A stretch of 64,000 bases of DNA from Mesorhizobium sp. CU3 (GCF_006442965.1 NZ_VFWX01000016.1:1-64000); one strand, 5' to 3'. Positions 43,956-52,870 are shown, counted from the stretch's first letter. The notes: generated by a model not told the origin, from the letters alone. Numbers and translations: made by a program.

Positions 43956-44081
43956 GTGATCCGCTATTTCGCTCTCGCCTTCATCTTCTTTCAGGTCGCC
44001 ACGACGGCAGCGTTGGCGACGCAGGTGATGCTGTTCGAGGACCAGAGCGACGCCGCAACGCCCTACGACTTGCCCGACTGA
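43956..44081 (+). CDS. Very small possible secreted peptide
   Basis: A 41-codon GTG frame divergent from ABC-F. It reads like a signal peptide (YFALAFIFFQVATTAALA) followed by a short acidic tail ending PYDLPD. GAGG lies three bases before the start. Too short for certainty; included because the codon pattern and leader look real. Confidence 0.4.
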   Translation: MIRYFALAFIFFQVATTAALATQVMLFEDQSDAATPYDLPD

Positions 44082-44451
44082 CGGGTGTCGGCGAGGCAAC
44101 GCTGCCCGGCCGGTAAACCTTCTGGCGACGGGCGGCCGCTCCCCACAACTTCACCGTCAGCGACGATCGCCATGGCCTTGCTTAAGAATCGCCATGGCCT
44201 TGCTTAAGATCAGACCGGCGAAGGAAGACGACCGCAAGTTCCACCTATTCCTATATTAGTGTGGCAAAACCGATACCACCAAAAAAAGTGGCCGAAATCT
44301 TTTGGTCCAATCCGGATGCTTACCGAAAATTGATTTTGTTTTTATCGCGTTCCTGCGAACCTGCGAATGCGCCGTGAGTCGTGCGTAGGCGCCAAAGATT
44401 GCTTTGCCCAATGAACTTGGCCAATTGAACTGGCTATGTCAGGAGCTCACG
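44082..44451. other. Intergenic region with 22-base tandem duplication
   Basis: A perfect 22-base unit is present twice in tandem at 44166-44187 and 44188-44209. The second copy opens a short frame (MALLKIRPAKEDDRKF, ending in TAG) that hints at an N-terminal acetyltransferase remnant, but it is too short to annotate. The rest is AT-richer and holds nothing recognised. Confidence 0.55.
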
Positions 44452-44643
44452 ATGGACGGGGCGGCCAACGATCTACGCACGCTGAGATATGTCGCCGAGA
44501 TCACGCGCAAACTGGCGAAGATGCTGTCGCGCACTCGCTATCAGATGCTTGTCTATCTTCTTGAAATGACGGCGGTCGAGGCTGAGAGCCTTGCCGACGA
44601 GCGGGATCCCAAGCGCGGGCGGCCGACCAGGCGACCTCAATAA
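44452..44643 (+). CDS. Small helical protein, unknown
   Basis: A 63-residue protein starting after AGGAGCTCACG. Sequence is helical (DLRTLRYVAEITRKLAKMLS, MLVYLLEMTAVEAESL) with a basic C-terminus (PKRGRPTRRPQ). No family recognised; the strong ribosome site supports a real gene. Confidence 0.62.
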   Translation: MDGAANDLRTLRYVAEITRKLAKMLSRTRYQMLVYLLEMTAVEAESLADERDPKRGRPTRRPQ

Positions 44644-44744
44644 AACGACAGGAGCGTTTCGTAGAGCGTTTTCGCAGCGTTCACGGAAGGGGCGAACCTC
44701 TCCAGCTACGCGCGTTTCATGGAACTGCTATGCCTGCCCGAGCG

Positions 44745-45038
44745 CTACCGAGTGTTCGCAATGAGGCGATCCAGAATGGCCAGGCATTTCAGCCGCCTGG
44801 CTTCGATATCCTGTCGACCGGCGCATTCGACGATGGCGCGCTCGAAATGATCGAGCGCGCCAAGTGCGGCCAGCATATCGCCGATCGGCTTGCCCGGCGA
44901 GAACAGGACGCGGCGCGCCTTGACGCCTTGGCCCGCGTCGACCGAAGACTGCACCGCCACCCTGCGGCGCAATGCGCCAAGGGCGACCAGATGGTCGCGC
45001 CAAGACGATGACACGACATCATCCGCCACAGGCAGCAT
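44745..45038 (-). CDS. Small protein downstream of mucR, unknown
   Basis: A 97-residue protein that starts 3 bases after the mucR stop. Third codon positions are GC-rich like the neighbours, which supports coding. Amphipathic helices such as GDMLAALGALDHFERAIVE and a C-terminal ARRLKCLAILDRLIA are visible. Its tight spacing suggests co-transcription with mucR. Confidence 0.55.
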   Translation of the reverse strand: MLPVADDVVSSSWRDHLVALGALRRRVAVQSSVDAGQGVKARRVLFSPGKPIGDMLAALGALDHFERAIVECAGRQDIEARRLKCLAILDRLIANTR

Positions 45039-45041
45039 GCT

Positions 45042-45494
45042 TCAGGCCTTGGCCTTGCGCTTGGCCTTGCCTGCGTCGCCGGCGGCCGGCTTGCGGCCGA
45101 GGCCGGACGATTTGGCCAGCGCCGAGCGCGTGGCCGAATAGCTCGGCGCAACCATCGGATAGTCGGCGGCCAAGCCCCATTTGGCCCTGTATTCGTCCGG
45201 CGTCAGGTTGTGATCGGTCGCGAGGTGGCGCTTCAGCGACTTGAACTTCTTGCCATCCTCCAAGCAGATGATGTGATCGGGGAAGACGGAGCGCTTCGGG
45301 TTGACGGCGGGCGTCAGCGCCACGGCCTCCTTAGGGGCTGCGCCGCCGGCCAGCTTGCGCACCGATGCGCTGACACTTGCGATCAGATCAGGCAGGCCGG
45401 AGGCCGGGAGCGGATTGTTGCCGACATAGGCCGAAACAATGTCGGCCGTCAGTTCGATTGCTGTTTTATCGTCGATGTTGGACAATTTTTTCAC
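45042..45494 (-). CDS. MucR/Ros-family zinc-finger regulator
   Basis: A 150-residue regulator. The Ros/MucR-type finger uses Cys, Asp and two His in CLEDGKKFKSLKRHLATDH, then LTPDEYRAKWGL. MucR proteins silence exopolysaccharide and virulence genes by binding T-rich DNA and repress their own genes. N-terminal part (ELTADIVSAYVGNN) is typical of its oligomerisation domain. Low-complexity Lys/Ala tail at the end. A GCTATAGC repeat pair lies upstream. Confidence 0.93.
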   Translation of the reverse strand: MKKLSNIDDKTAIELTADIVSAYVGNNPLPASGLPDLIASVSASVRKLAGGAAPKEAVALTPAVNPKRSVFPDHIICLEDGKKFKSLKRHLATDHNLTPDEYRAKWGLAADYPMVAPSYSATRSALAKSSGLGRKPAAGDAGKAKRKAKA

Positions 45495-45838
45495 CTTGTG
45501 CCGGCCTTCAATTCGCCAGCTATTTTGAAGACTTTTCTGTGGTGTATCGAATTGGACAAGCCCCCCAACGGACCGCCCAGAGTCAGTAAAGCTACGCGAC
45601 TCAATACAGGGGGATGTTTCTACGCGGACCGCAAACGCGCAAGTTAGGAATTCTAATAGCTATAGCATGCACGCTATAGCGCCGGCGGTCCGGCCGGATG
45701 CGTAAAAGGCGCAACAGCACTTCGATATGCAGTAAAAGTTGCTGAAAGAACGAAGTCCAGGTCAAGTGCCGGCGTCTACCAGGTTGCGCCGGCTGGACGA
45801 CCGACCATGCCCGATTCGGCAGCCAAGTGACCAGCCGC
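45495..45838. other. Long region upstream of mucR with repeated palindromes
   Basis: No gene was seen. GCTATAGC occurs twice (45659-45666 and 45673-45680), spaced by 6 bases. The stretch from 45640 is AT-rich at short range and holds TA steps, as in known MucR-bound sites. Autoregulation is inferred only. Confidence 0.5.
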
Positions 45839-46060
45839 TCATTTTGCGGCGGCGTGGCCCCTGAATTCCGCGGATGACTTGTCGGCCAGGATCTCCAGCA
45901 CGCGCTTCCAGCGCGCGCAGCGGCTGAAATCCTTCTGCTCGATGGCCTTTTCGGCTTTCATGGCGGCATAGAGCGGCGCCTCGGCGCCGAATTCCTTTTT
46001 CAGCCAGCGCGCTTCCTGCCTGGCGCGGCGTTCGTCCTCGTCAACCATTGTCGCGGGCAT
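45839..46060 (-). CDS. Small protein, unknown, overlapping an EamA gene
   Basis: A 73-residue charged, helical protein (MPATMVDEDERRARQEARWL ... LEILADKSSAEFRGHAAAK). GGAGG nine bases before the ATG fixes the start, which lies inside the last codons of the exporter gene, so translation is coupled. No family recognised. Confidence 0.65.
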   Translation of the reverse strand: MPATMVDEDERRARQEARWLKKEFGAEAPLYAAMKAEKAIEQKDFSRCARWKRVLEILADKSSAEFRGHAAAK

Positions 46061-46967
46061 GGTGCTGAGCCTCCGTACCTTCGATGCCGACCGCAAGGCA
46101 ACTGCCGATGACGAGGACGGCGCCGGCAACAGCCATCCTCGACAGGCTTTCGCCCGACAGCGCCAGGAGAAGCGTTGATGCGATCGGCGTGAGATAGGCG
46201 ACGATCGCGATCCTGCCGCCCTGGTCGAGCTTGGCCGCGCGCGACCAGCAATAGTAGCCGAGCCCCATCGGGCCGGCGCCGAGGTAAAGCCCGAGCACAA
46301 GATCCGCGCCTGCCGGAAGGGCGAATCCGTCATGCAGGCACCAAGCGAGAGTGAGCGCTACACCGACCAGCGCCGAGGGCAGCAGGAGCCGCTCAGGTGC
46401 GACGCCGAGGCGGCCGACCGCGAGCGAATAGAAAGCCATGCAGAGCGCCGAGCCGAAGGCCGCGCAATAACCGGCGAGGCTGCCTCCGCCGGTCCAAGCC
46501 TCCCCGGACCAAAAATGGGAACGCCCGCCTGACATCACCAGCGCCACGCCGACGAAACCGGCCAGCGCCGCCAGCCCAAGCAGCCAGGGGCGCCGCGGCC
46601 GGCCAAGCACGATCACTGCGGCGGCCATCATCAGCGGCCAGGTATAGGCGACGAGATTGGCCTCGATGACCGGCATGGAGGCAAAGGCGATATATTGCAG
46701 CATCATGGTGCCGACCAGGCCAATGAATCCGACGGCATAGGCAGCGAGCGCCACGCCGCCCTTCATTCCTTGCGGGCGAACGGGAGAAAAGAACCCGATC
46801 AGCGCGAAGACCAGCGCGGCGCCGCAGAACTGCAGGAACTGCACATGCGATACCGGATGAGCGGCAAGCAGCGTCTTGCCGACAAGCGCGTTGGTGGCCC
46901 ACAGGCCTACCGCGCCGAAGGCGAAGGCCGGCGCCGCGCCGGACCAATTGCGTTGCCTTTCAACCAT
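46041..46967 (-). CDS. EamA/DMT-family exporter
   Basis: A 308-residue inner-membrane exporter with about ten spans in two five-helix repeats, starting after AGGTCCGG. The Gly/Ala-rich first repeat (APAFAFGAVGLWATNALVG) and second repeat (GGGSLAGYCAAFGSALC) follow the YddG-like aromatic exporter pattern. Substrate unknown. Overlaps the 45839 gene. Confidence 0.88.
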   Translation of the reverse strand: MVERQRNWSGAAPAFAFGAVGLWATNALVGKTLLAAHPVSHVQFLQFCGAALVFALIGFFSPVRPQGMKGGVALAAYAVGFIGLVGTMMLQYIAFASMPVIEANLVAYTWPLMMAAAVIVLGRPRRPWLLGLAALAGFVGVALVMSGGRSHFWSGEAWTGGGSLAGYCAAFGSALCMAFYSLAVGRLGVAPERLLLPSALVGVALTLAWCLHDGFALPAGADLVLGLYLGAGPMGLGYYCWSRAAKLDQGGRIAIVAYLTPIASTLLLALSGESLSRMAVAGAVLVIGSCLAVGIEGTEAQHHARDNG

Positions 46968-47112
46968 GACCGGACCTGGGCTCCGCGACCTCGAAGGCGA
47001 CTGGCGGCCAAAGCGGGACGCAACCTGCTTCGGCCCTCCACCCCGGCCGCATTTCCGCGACGCCAAGAGATTCCATCTGGCCGCGAAATGCTCAAGCGAC
47101 GTCATCGCCTAC

Positions 47113-47946
47113 CTACCATGACTCCCGCGCGCCGCCGGAAACCGGTTCGGCGGCCGGCTGCGGCACGGGATGCTCCTCGGCATGACGCCGATAGGCGGGC
47201 AGCTGATTGGTCCAGACATCGTCGGCAAGCTCGTTGACCCAGGCGCGGTCGTGGTCGTTGTCGGCGGCAAGGTAGAACATGCGGTTGTCGTCGACATAAG
47301 GCTTGGTCGCCGAGCGCTGGTTGAGCACCAGGGTGACGCGGTTCCCGAGCTGGATCGGGGCGGTGCGGTGCAGTACGCCGAGGAACTGGCCGAGCGTGGC
47401 GTAATTCATCTTGTGGTCGATGCGCATGATCTTGTTGCGCGGCAGCTCGCGGCCCGTCTCCAGGATCGCGCGGCCGGTCTCGGAATCGTCACAATAGATC
47501 TCAAGATGGCCGCCGATGAGAGGGTCGCTGATCGACAACGGGATGAGTTCCGTCACCGGAACGCCGTCGCAATGCCATTCCACGGCGCCGTCCTTGGGAT
47601 TCATGAAGGTGACGGTCGAGCCGACGATCGACAGCGGGTACGGTTCGAGCTTGGTGCCCATCATGTCGGATAACCGCTCCAGGCGCAGTTTGTCGTGCAA
47701 AAGTTCCTTGATCTCCGGGATGTAGCGGTCGGCGCCGGTGATGAAGGTGAGGTCGAGATGCTTGTGCACGGCATGGCTGGACTTGAGCTTGAGCGCCGCC
47801 TCCTCGATCGCGGCAAGCAAATCAGGATCGTAGCCGTGGCGATACTGAGCGACACCGAAGGTCGATACTTTCCAGGCGGTGTCGTGACCAATGATGGCCT
47901 CGCGGCTCATCGCGCAGCGCAATTCGGGGATTGTGTGAGCGTTCAT
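47113..47946 (-). CDS. Fe(II)/2-oxoglutarate oxygenase-like protein
   Basis: A 277-residue protein with a likely facial triad: HxD in VEWHCDGVP (about residue 140) and a distal His in LGVLHRTAPIQ followed by Arg in RVTLVLNQ. This is a non-haem iron oxygenase layout, though the cofactor is not proven. It lies 111 bases from the divergent LysR gene at 48058, the usual pairing of regulator and target. GGAG seven bases before the ATG. Substrate unknown. Confidence 0.72.
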   Translation of the reverse strand: MNAHTIPELRCAMSREAIIGHDTAWKVSTFGVAQYRHGYDPDLLAAIEEAALKLKSSHAVHKHLDLTFITGADRYIPEIKELLHDKLRLERLSDMMGTKLEPYPLSIVGSTVTFMNPKDGAVEWHCDGVPVTELIPLSISDPLIGGHLEIYCDDSETGRAILETGRELPRNKIMRIDHKMNYATLGQFLGVLHRTAPIQLGNRVTLVLNQRSATKPYVDDNRMFYLAADNDHDRAWVNELADDVWTNQLPAYRRHAEEHPVPQPAAEPVSGGARESW

Positions 47947-48057
47947 TCTACTTCTCCAAGGTGGGGGCAACACTTGGTTAACAGTCAATTAATCATACCC
48001 CCCTGTAAATTTAGGAATGCTGGTGGTAGCGTAAGCCCAGCTTAAGGTCGAAACCCG

Positions 48058-49029
48058 GTGCGTCTGCTCAGTCAGGTCAACCTAAACTCACTGAAAATCG
48101 TGGAGAGTGCCGCGAGGCACCGGAATTTCACGCGTGCCGGCGAGGAGCAGTTCATCACCGCCTCGGCCGTCAGCCAGCGGGTGAAGAGCCTGGAAGACCA
48201 GTTGCGCTTCAAGATATTCGAGCGCGGCGGCAACGCGGTGTCGCTGACGCCGGAAGGCGAGACCTATGTTGCGCGCGTGCGCGAGGCACTCGAGCGGATC
48301 GTGGCGGCCAGCATGGAGGCGACGGGCCAGTCGCAGGCGCATGTGTTGAGGATATGCGTCTTGCCGACCTTCGCAGCGCGCTGGCTGTTTCCCAGGCTGC
48401 TCTCCTTCCAGCGGCAATTTCCCGACATCGAGATGCGGGTGTCGACTTCCTATGCCACGCATGAATTCTCGACGTCGGAATACGACCTCGAGATCCGCTA
48501 CGGCGACGGCAATTTCCCGGGCCTGGCCTCGGAGCTCCTGTTCAAGGAGGATCTGACGCCGGTCTGCAGCCGGAGGCTGTTCCACGAAGTGCTGGGCGAC
48601 AAGCCGCTATCCATGGTGACGCCGGAGGATCTGCGCTACTTCACGCTGCTCCACTCCGACACCTGCACGCAGAACTGGCAATCGTGGCTGGGCTTTGCCG
48701 GCGCGAGCTTCGTGCTGGGCGAGACCAGAAGCGTCTATTTCGACAGTTGCATGATGTCCTACGAGGCGGCCAATGCCGGCATGGGGTTTGCGGTGGCCAA
48801 TCGCGCCTATATGGCAAGCGACATCCGCGCCGAGCGGCTGGTGGCGCCCTTCGCCGTCCACCACCCCAACACCGCCGGCTGGTATTTCGTCAGCCCGATC
48901 AATGCGCTCGGCGCCCGCAAGGTGGAATTGTTCAAGCGGTGGGTCGTGGCCGAGGCGGCGCTGACGCAGCGCCAGCTCGACCAGGAGATCGACGGCGTAC
49001 CGGTGAGGCGCCGCCAGGCGATGGCGTGA
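48058..49029 (+). CDS. LysR-family regulator
   Basis: A 323-residue LysR protein beginning with GTG. HTH residues are NSLKIVESAARHRNFTRAGEE then ITASAVSQRVKSLE; the effector domain follows from about residue 95. It is divergent from the oxygenase-like gene and probably regulates it. The start may be shifted by a few codons. Confidence 0.9.
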   Translation: MRLLSQVNLNSLKIVESAARHRNFTRAGEEQFITASAVSQRVKSLEDQLRFKIFERGGNAVSLTPEGETYVARVREALERIVAASMEATGQSQAHVLRICVLPTFAARWLFPRLLSFQRQFPDIEMRVSTSYATHEFSTSEYDLEIRYGDGNFPGLASELLFKEDLTPVCSRRLFHEVLGDKPLSMVTPEDLRYFTLLHSDTCTQNWQSWLGFAGASFVLGETRSVYFDSCMMSYEAANAGMGFAVANRAYMASDIRAERLVAPFAVHHPNTAGWYFVSPINALGARKVELFKRWVVAEAALTQRQLDQEIDGVPVRRRQAMA

Positions 49030-49045
49030 GCCTGCTGGTTACCGG

Positions 49046-49450
49046 CTACCACCGCTCCCGCGTGTTTGTCTCGATGCCTCTGGTCTCCAATATCCGGCCA
49101 TCGGCACCGATTGCGGCCTCACGGAGATGGTATTTGGGCTTTGGTGCTCTTGCGATGAGATAGCTCATCTGCACGACCGATACGCCGTCCTCGTAGAGCC
49201 GGGCCGGGAAGCGTAGCCATTCGTGGCTGGAATGCCTGACAATGCAGCAGCCGGGATTGGCCGCCATCAATTCGCCAGCGGAAGCGTAGGTGATCGACCC
49301 ATGGTTCCATTTCGCAGCGTCGGTTGCCGCAATCGAAATCAACTGACGGTCGCTGAGGCGTTTCTGATAATTGTAGGCGACCGCCCATGCGACCAGCGCC
49401 GCGATAACGAGCGACGCGACAACGAGCAAAATGGCAAGAACCTTCCGCAT
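49046..49450 (-). CDS. Membrane-anchored small protein
   Basis: A 134-residue protein with one N-terminal span (VLAILLVVASLVIAALVAWAVA) and a soluble periplasmic part. The mature region has a Cys pair (GCCIV) and ends in TRGIETNTRERW. CCGGAAAAAG precedes the ATG. No family recognised. Confidence 0.62.
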   Translation of the reverse strand: MRKVLAILLVVASLVIAALVAWAVAYNYQKRLSDRQLISIAATDAAKWNHGSITYASAGELMAANPGCCIVRHSSHEWLRFPARLYEDGVSVVQMSYLIARAPKPKYHLREAAIGADGRILETRGIETNTRERW

Positions 49451-49728
49451 CTTTTTCCGGGAGTGTGCAGATCCGCCGGACAATAGGCCGTCACGGGTGA
49501 AGCAACAGGGCAACACTTTGCAGATTTTCGCCATTTATCCGGGCGATTTCCTGCAGTTGTCCACCAATCCCTCAAGCCGTTCCATGACGTAGCGGCAAGA
49601 CTCAGCTATCGTCTGTTTTGCGGCGGGCCTGATTTCCCGCTTGGCCGGCGCTATCCAGCTTCCTCCCAAGCAGCGCCGGCCTTCTTCGTTGAGCCCTGAG
49701 CATAAGCCAGACTAAACCTTGGCCGTCG

Positions 49729-49896
49729 CTATTGCCTTGGCGCCTTGCCCGGCTGGTCGCCGCCCGTGGTGATTTGCTGCGTCGGATTCTGCGGGGTCTG
49801 GTTGATCGCATCGCCCGGCGCCTTGGTCGGCGGCGTGCTTCCGTCGCAGGAGGTGAGCGCGATCCCTGCCGCAAGCAGCATGGCAAGTTTCTTCAT
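49729..49896 (-). CDS. Small lipoprotein
   Basis: A 55-residue lipoprotein missed by long-frame searches. The lipobox is LTSC (Cys 17), followed by a Thr/Pro/Gln-rich tail (DGSTPPTKAPGDAINQTPQN ... GKAPRQ). GGAGGAGGTCGTC precedes the ATG. Probably an outer- or inner-membrane anchored surface peptide; role unknown. Confidence 0.72.
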   Translation of the reverse strand: MKKLAMLLAAGIALTSCDGSTPPTKAPGDAINQTPQNPTQQITTGGDQPGKAPRQ

Positions 49897-50032
49897 GACG
49901 ACCTCCTCCCATTCGTCAAGTTTGTCTCAAGGGCAAACGGGAGCGCTTCGGGTTGGTTGCGCATGGCGTCGGAACCAATCGCGCAGGTTCCGGTTGAAAT
50001 CCGATCCAATCGAACCGCCCGAGGAGACGATC

Positions 50033-50200
50033 ATGATCCGCCTGCTGCTGACCGGCCTTTTCGCCTACACCGCCTACCGCGCCACGATGCGCATCATCGA
50101 CGAGGTGCCCAACGACATCGCGCCGCTGGATATGCCCGGCGACGAAAGACGCACGCTGCGGCGGCAGTCGGCGGCGATGGGTGTTGAGCCGAAGCGGTAA
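50033..50200 (+). CDS. Small protein, unknown
   Basis: A 55-residue protein after a GAGGAGACGATC ribosome site. It begins with a short hydrophobic stretch (MIRLLLTGLFAYTAYRATM) and ends in a polar tail (DERRTLRRQSAAMGVEPKR). May be a small membrane-associated peptide. No family recognised. Confidence 0.6.
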   Translation: MIRLLLTGLFAYTAYRATMRIIDEVPNDIAPLDMPGDERRTLRRQSAAMGVEPKR

Positions 50201-50294
50201 CAAACGCCCCTCCGGCCGCTGCGCGGCCACCTCTCCCGCTTTTGCGAGGCGAGGAAATTATTGCGAACAAAGCGGAAACGATGCTTGATGGGCG

Positions 50295-52376
50295 ATGAAC
50301 ATAGCCGCTCGTGATTCGTCCTTCGAAGCGCCCGCCTACCTCGCCCAGCTGAACGACGAGCAGCGGCTGGCGGTGGTGCATGGCGACGGCAAGGTGGCGG
50401 CACCCTTGCTGGTGATTGCCGGCGCCGGCTCCGGCAAGACCAACACGTTGGCGCATCGCGTCGCGCACCTCATCGTCAAGGGCGCAGACCCTCGCCGCAT
50501 CCTGTTGATGACTTTTTCGCGCCGCGCCGCGGCCGAGATGGCCAAGCGCGTCGAGCGTATCGCCGGCGAGGTACTGGGGCGAGATGCGGCTGTGATCGCC
50601 GACGCGCTGGCCTGGGCCGGCACGTTCCACGGCATCGGCGCGAGATTGCTGCGCGACTATGCCGAGCAGATCGGCCTCGATGCGGCCTTCACCATCCATG
50701 ATCGCGAGGATTCCGCCGACCTGATGAACCTTGCCAGGCATGAGCTGGGATTCTCGAAGACCGAAAGCCGTTTTCCGACCAAGAGCACCTGCCTGCAGAT
50801 CTATTCGCGGGCGGTGAACGCCCAGGCGCCGCTGGGCGAAGTGCTGGGCTCGGCCTTTCCGTGGTGTGCGGCGTGGGCGGATCAGTTGAAAGAGCTGTTC
50901 GCGGCTTATGTCGAAGCCAAGCAGGCGCAAAACGTGCTCGATTACGACGACCTCCTGCTCTACTGGTCGCAGATGGCGGCCGAGCCGGAGATCGCGGCGC
51001 ATCTTTCCAGCCGCTTCGACCATGTGCTGGTCGACGAATACCAGGACACAAACCGGCTGCAGGCTTCGATCCTTCTGGCATTGAAGCCGGACGGCGCCGG
51101 GCTGACCGTGGTGGGCGACGACGCGCAGTCGATCTATTCTTTCCGCGCGGCGGAAGTTCGCAACATCCTCGATTTCCCAAAACAGTTCGCAACGCCCGCC
51201 GCGGTCGTCATGCTGGAGCGCAACTACCGCTCGACCGAGACGATCCTTGCCGCCGCCAACAAGGTGATCGGCGAGGCCACAGAGCGCTTCACCAAGAACC
51301 TTTGGACCGAGCGGCGCTCCTCGCACAAGCCGCAGTTGGTTAGCGTGCGCGACGAGGCCGAGCAGGCGAATTACGTCTGCGACCAGATCCTCGCCGAGCG
51401 CGAGGCCGGCACGGCGCTGAAGGCGCAGGCGGTTCTGTTTCGCACCTCGAGCCACAGCGGGCCGCTGGAAGTCGAGCTGACGCGCCGCAACATCCCCTTC
51501 GTCAAATTCGGCGGCCTGAAATTCCTCGACGCCGCGCATGTCAAGGACATGCTGGCGATGCTGCGGTTCGCGGAGAACCCGCGCGACCGTGTCGCCGGTT
51601 TTCGCGTGCTGCAGCTGATGGCCGGGATCGGGCCGTCCGCCGCCTCGCAGATCGTCGATCAGATGGCGACGTCACTGGACGAGACCTTGGGCCTCGCCCG
51701 CTTCCGGCCGCCGCAGCGCGCCGCGCAGGATTGGCCAGTCTTCCTCGACATCTATAGCGGCTTGCGCGCCGGTCCCAAATGGCCGGCCGATCTCGAACGG
51801 ATCAGGCTTTGGTACGAGCCGCATCTGGAGCGCATCCACGAGGATGCGATCACGCGGCGCGCCGACCTTGTGCAACTCGAGCAGATCGCCTCGACCTATC
51901 CTTCGCGCGAACGTTTCCTGACCGAGCTGACGCTCGACCCTCCCGATGCCACCAGCGACCAGGCCGGCCCACCGCACCGCGATGAGGATTATCTCATCCT
52001 GTCGACCATCCATTCGGCCAAGGGCCAGGAGTGGAAGAATGTCTTCGTGCTCAACACCGTCGATGGCTGCATTCCGGCCGATCTCGGCGTCGGCACCAAG
52101 GAGGACATCGAGGAGGAGCGTCGGCTGCTCTATGTGGCGATGACAAGGGCCAAGGACAGCCTGCATCTGGTGGTGCCGCAGCGTTTTTATCCGCACAACC
52201 AACCGGCGCGCGGCGACCGCCATGTCTATGCCTCGCGCACCCGCTTCATCCCGGCTTCGATGCTTGCCGCCTTCGAGCAGACCTCCTGGGCAAGTGCCGC
52301 CCTCAAGGACGACCCGCGCCAAAGGCCGGGCGTGAAGGTCGATCTCGGCGCGCGCATGCGCGGCATGTGGAAATAG
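50295..52376 (+). CDS. UvrD/Rep-type ATP-dependent helicase
   Basis: A 693-residue SF1A helicase. Motif I is GAGSGKT (43-49), Ia MTFSRRAAAEM, II DEYQDTN, III GDDAQSIYSFR, IV ERNYRSTE, and later STIHSAKGQEW and YVAMTRAKD (motifs V and VI). It unwinds DNA 3' to 5' in repair or conflict resolution. It differs from the single-copy core UvrD by having a short C-terminal end (VDLGARMRGMWK), suggesting an accessory paralogue. Confidence 0.9.
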   Translation: MNIAARDSSFEAPAYLAQLNDEQRLAVVHGDGKVAAPLLVIAGAGSGKTNTLAHRVAHLIVKGADPRRILLMTFSRRAAAEMAKRVERIAGEVLGRDAAVIADALAWAGTFHGIGARLLRDYAEQIGLDAAFTIHDREDSADLMNLARHELGFSKTESRFPTKSTCLQIYSRAVNAQAPLGEVLGSAFPWCAAWADQLKELFAAYVEAKQAQNVLDYDDLLLYWSQMAAEPEIAAHLSSRFDHVLVDEYQDTNRLQASILLALKPDGAGLTVVGDDAQSIYSFRAAEVRNILDFPKQFATPAAVVMLERNYRSTETILAAANKVIGEATERFTKNLWTERRSSHKPQLVSVRDEAEQANYVCDQILAEREAGTALKAQAVLFRTSSHSGPLEVELTRRNIPFVKFGGLKFLDAAHVKDMLAMLRFAENPRDRVAGFRVLQLMAGIGPSAASQIVDQMATSLDETLGLARFRPPQRAAQDWPVFLDIYSGLRAGPKWPADLERIRLWYEPHLERIHEDAITRRADLVQLEQIASTYPSRERFLTELTLDPPDATSDQAGPPHRDEDYLILSTIHSAKGQEWKNVFVLNTVDGCIPADLGVGTKEDIEEERRLLYVAMTRAKDSLHLVVPQRFYPHNQPARGDRHVYASRTRFIPASMLAAFEQTSWASAALKDDPRQRPGVKVDLGARMRGMWK

Positions 52377-52461
52377 GCGGCGAATTCTCGAAAAGCCGGG
52401 ATCGACAAGGCACTGTATTTATTTGAACTTTTTGCAACGCAAGCAAGCTCAAGTGACGTCT

Positions 52462-52494
52462 CTGACAGTCATTCGTGAAAAGCTGACAGTCATT
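52462..52494. promoter_or_regulatory. Two 12-base direct repeats with palindromic core
   Basis: CTGACAGTCATT at 52462-52473 and 52483-52494, 21 bases apart. Each contains TGACAGTCA, a palindrome around one base. They lie about 95 bases before the secreted His-rich gene and may be a regulator site; identity unknown. Confidence 0.6.
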
Positions 52495-52588
52495 TTCCAA
52501 TAAAATAAGATGGAACTTTCCAGGCCGCCAAGCCTTTTCCACGGCAGAACCATTTCGTTAGCTAATCCTAATTAGAGGAGTGGGAAAT

Positions 52589-52870
52589 ATGAAGACCCTT
52601 ATGCTGGCCGCTATTGCCGCTGCAGTTTCAATTACGGCCCTCCCCGCTATGTCCGTGCCGTCGAAGGCGGCAAGCCTGGTGATCACCACCGACGACAATA
52701 TGCGCCATGACGACGCCTATTGGCGGCACCATCACCGCGATCGCGACCGCGATCACTGGCGCGACCGCCACCACGACCGCAAATGCCGCGTGAAGATCGA
52801 GAAGCGCTGGCGCAACGGCCATCCGGTGATCCGCGAGGTCAAGATCTGCAAAATGAGAAATGACTGGTAG
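52589..52870 (+). CDS. His/Asp/Arg-rich secreted protein
   Basis: A 93-residue exported protein. The signal peptide ends about residue 28 (SKAAS). The mature part is unusual: HDDAYWRHHHRDRDRDHWRD and RHHDRKCRVKIEKRW. Such His/Asp-rich stretches could bind metals such as Zn or Ni, though binding is not shown. Start follows GGAG eight bases upstream. The promoter holds the 12-base repeat pair. Confidence 0.75.
   Translation: MKTLMLAAIAAAVSITALPAMSVPSKAASLVITTDDNMRHDDAYWRHHHRDRDRDHWRDRHHDRKCRVKIEKRWRNGHPVIREVKICKMRNDW

Noticed and set aside
44188..44260. Acetyltransferase gene
   Set aside because: Only about 20 codons with an acetyltransferase-like start before a stop; kept as a note on the tandem duplication.
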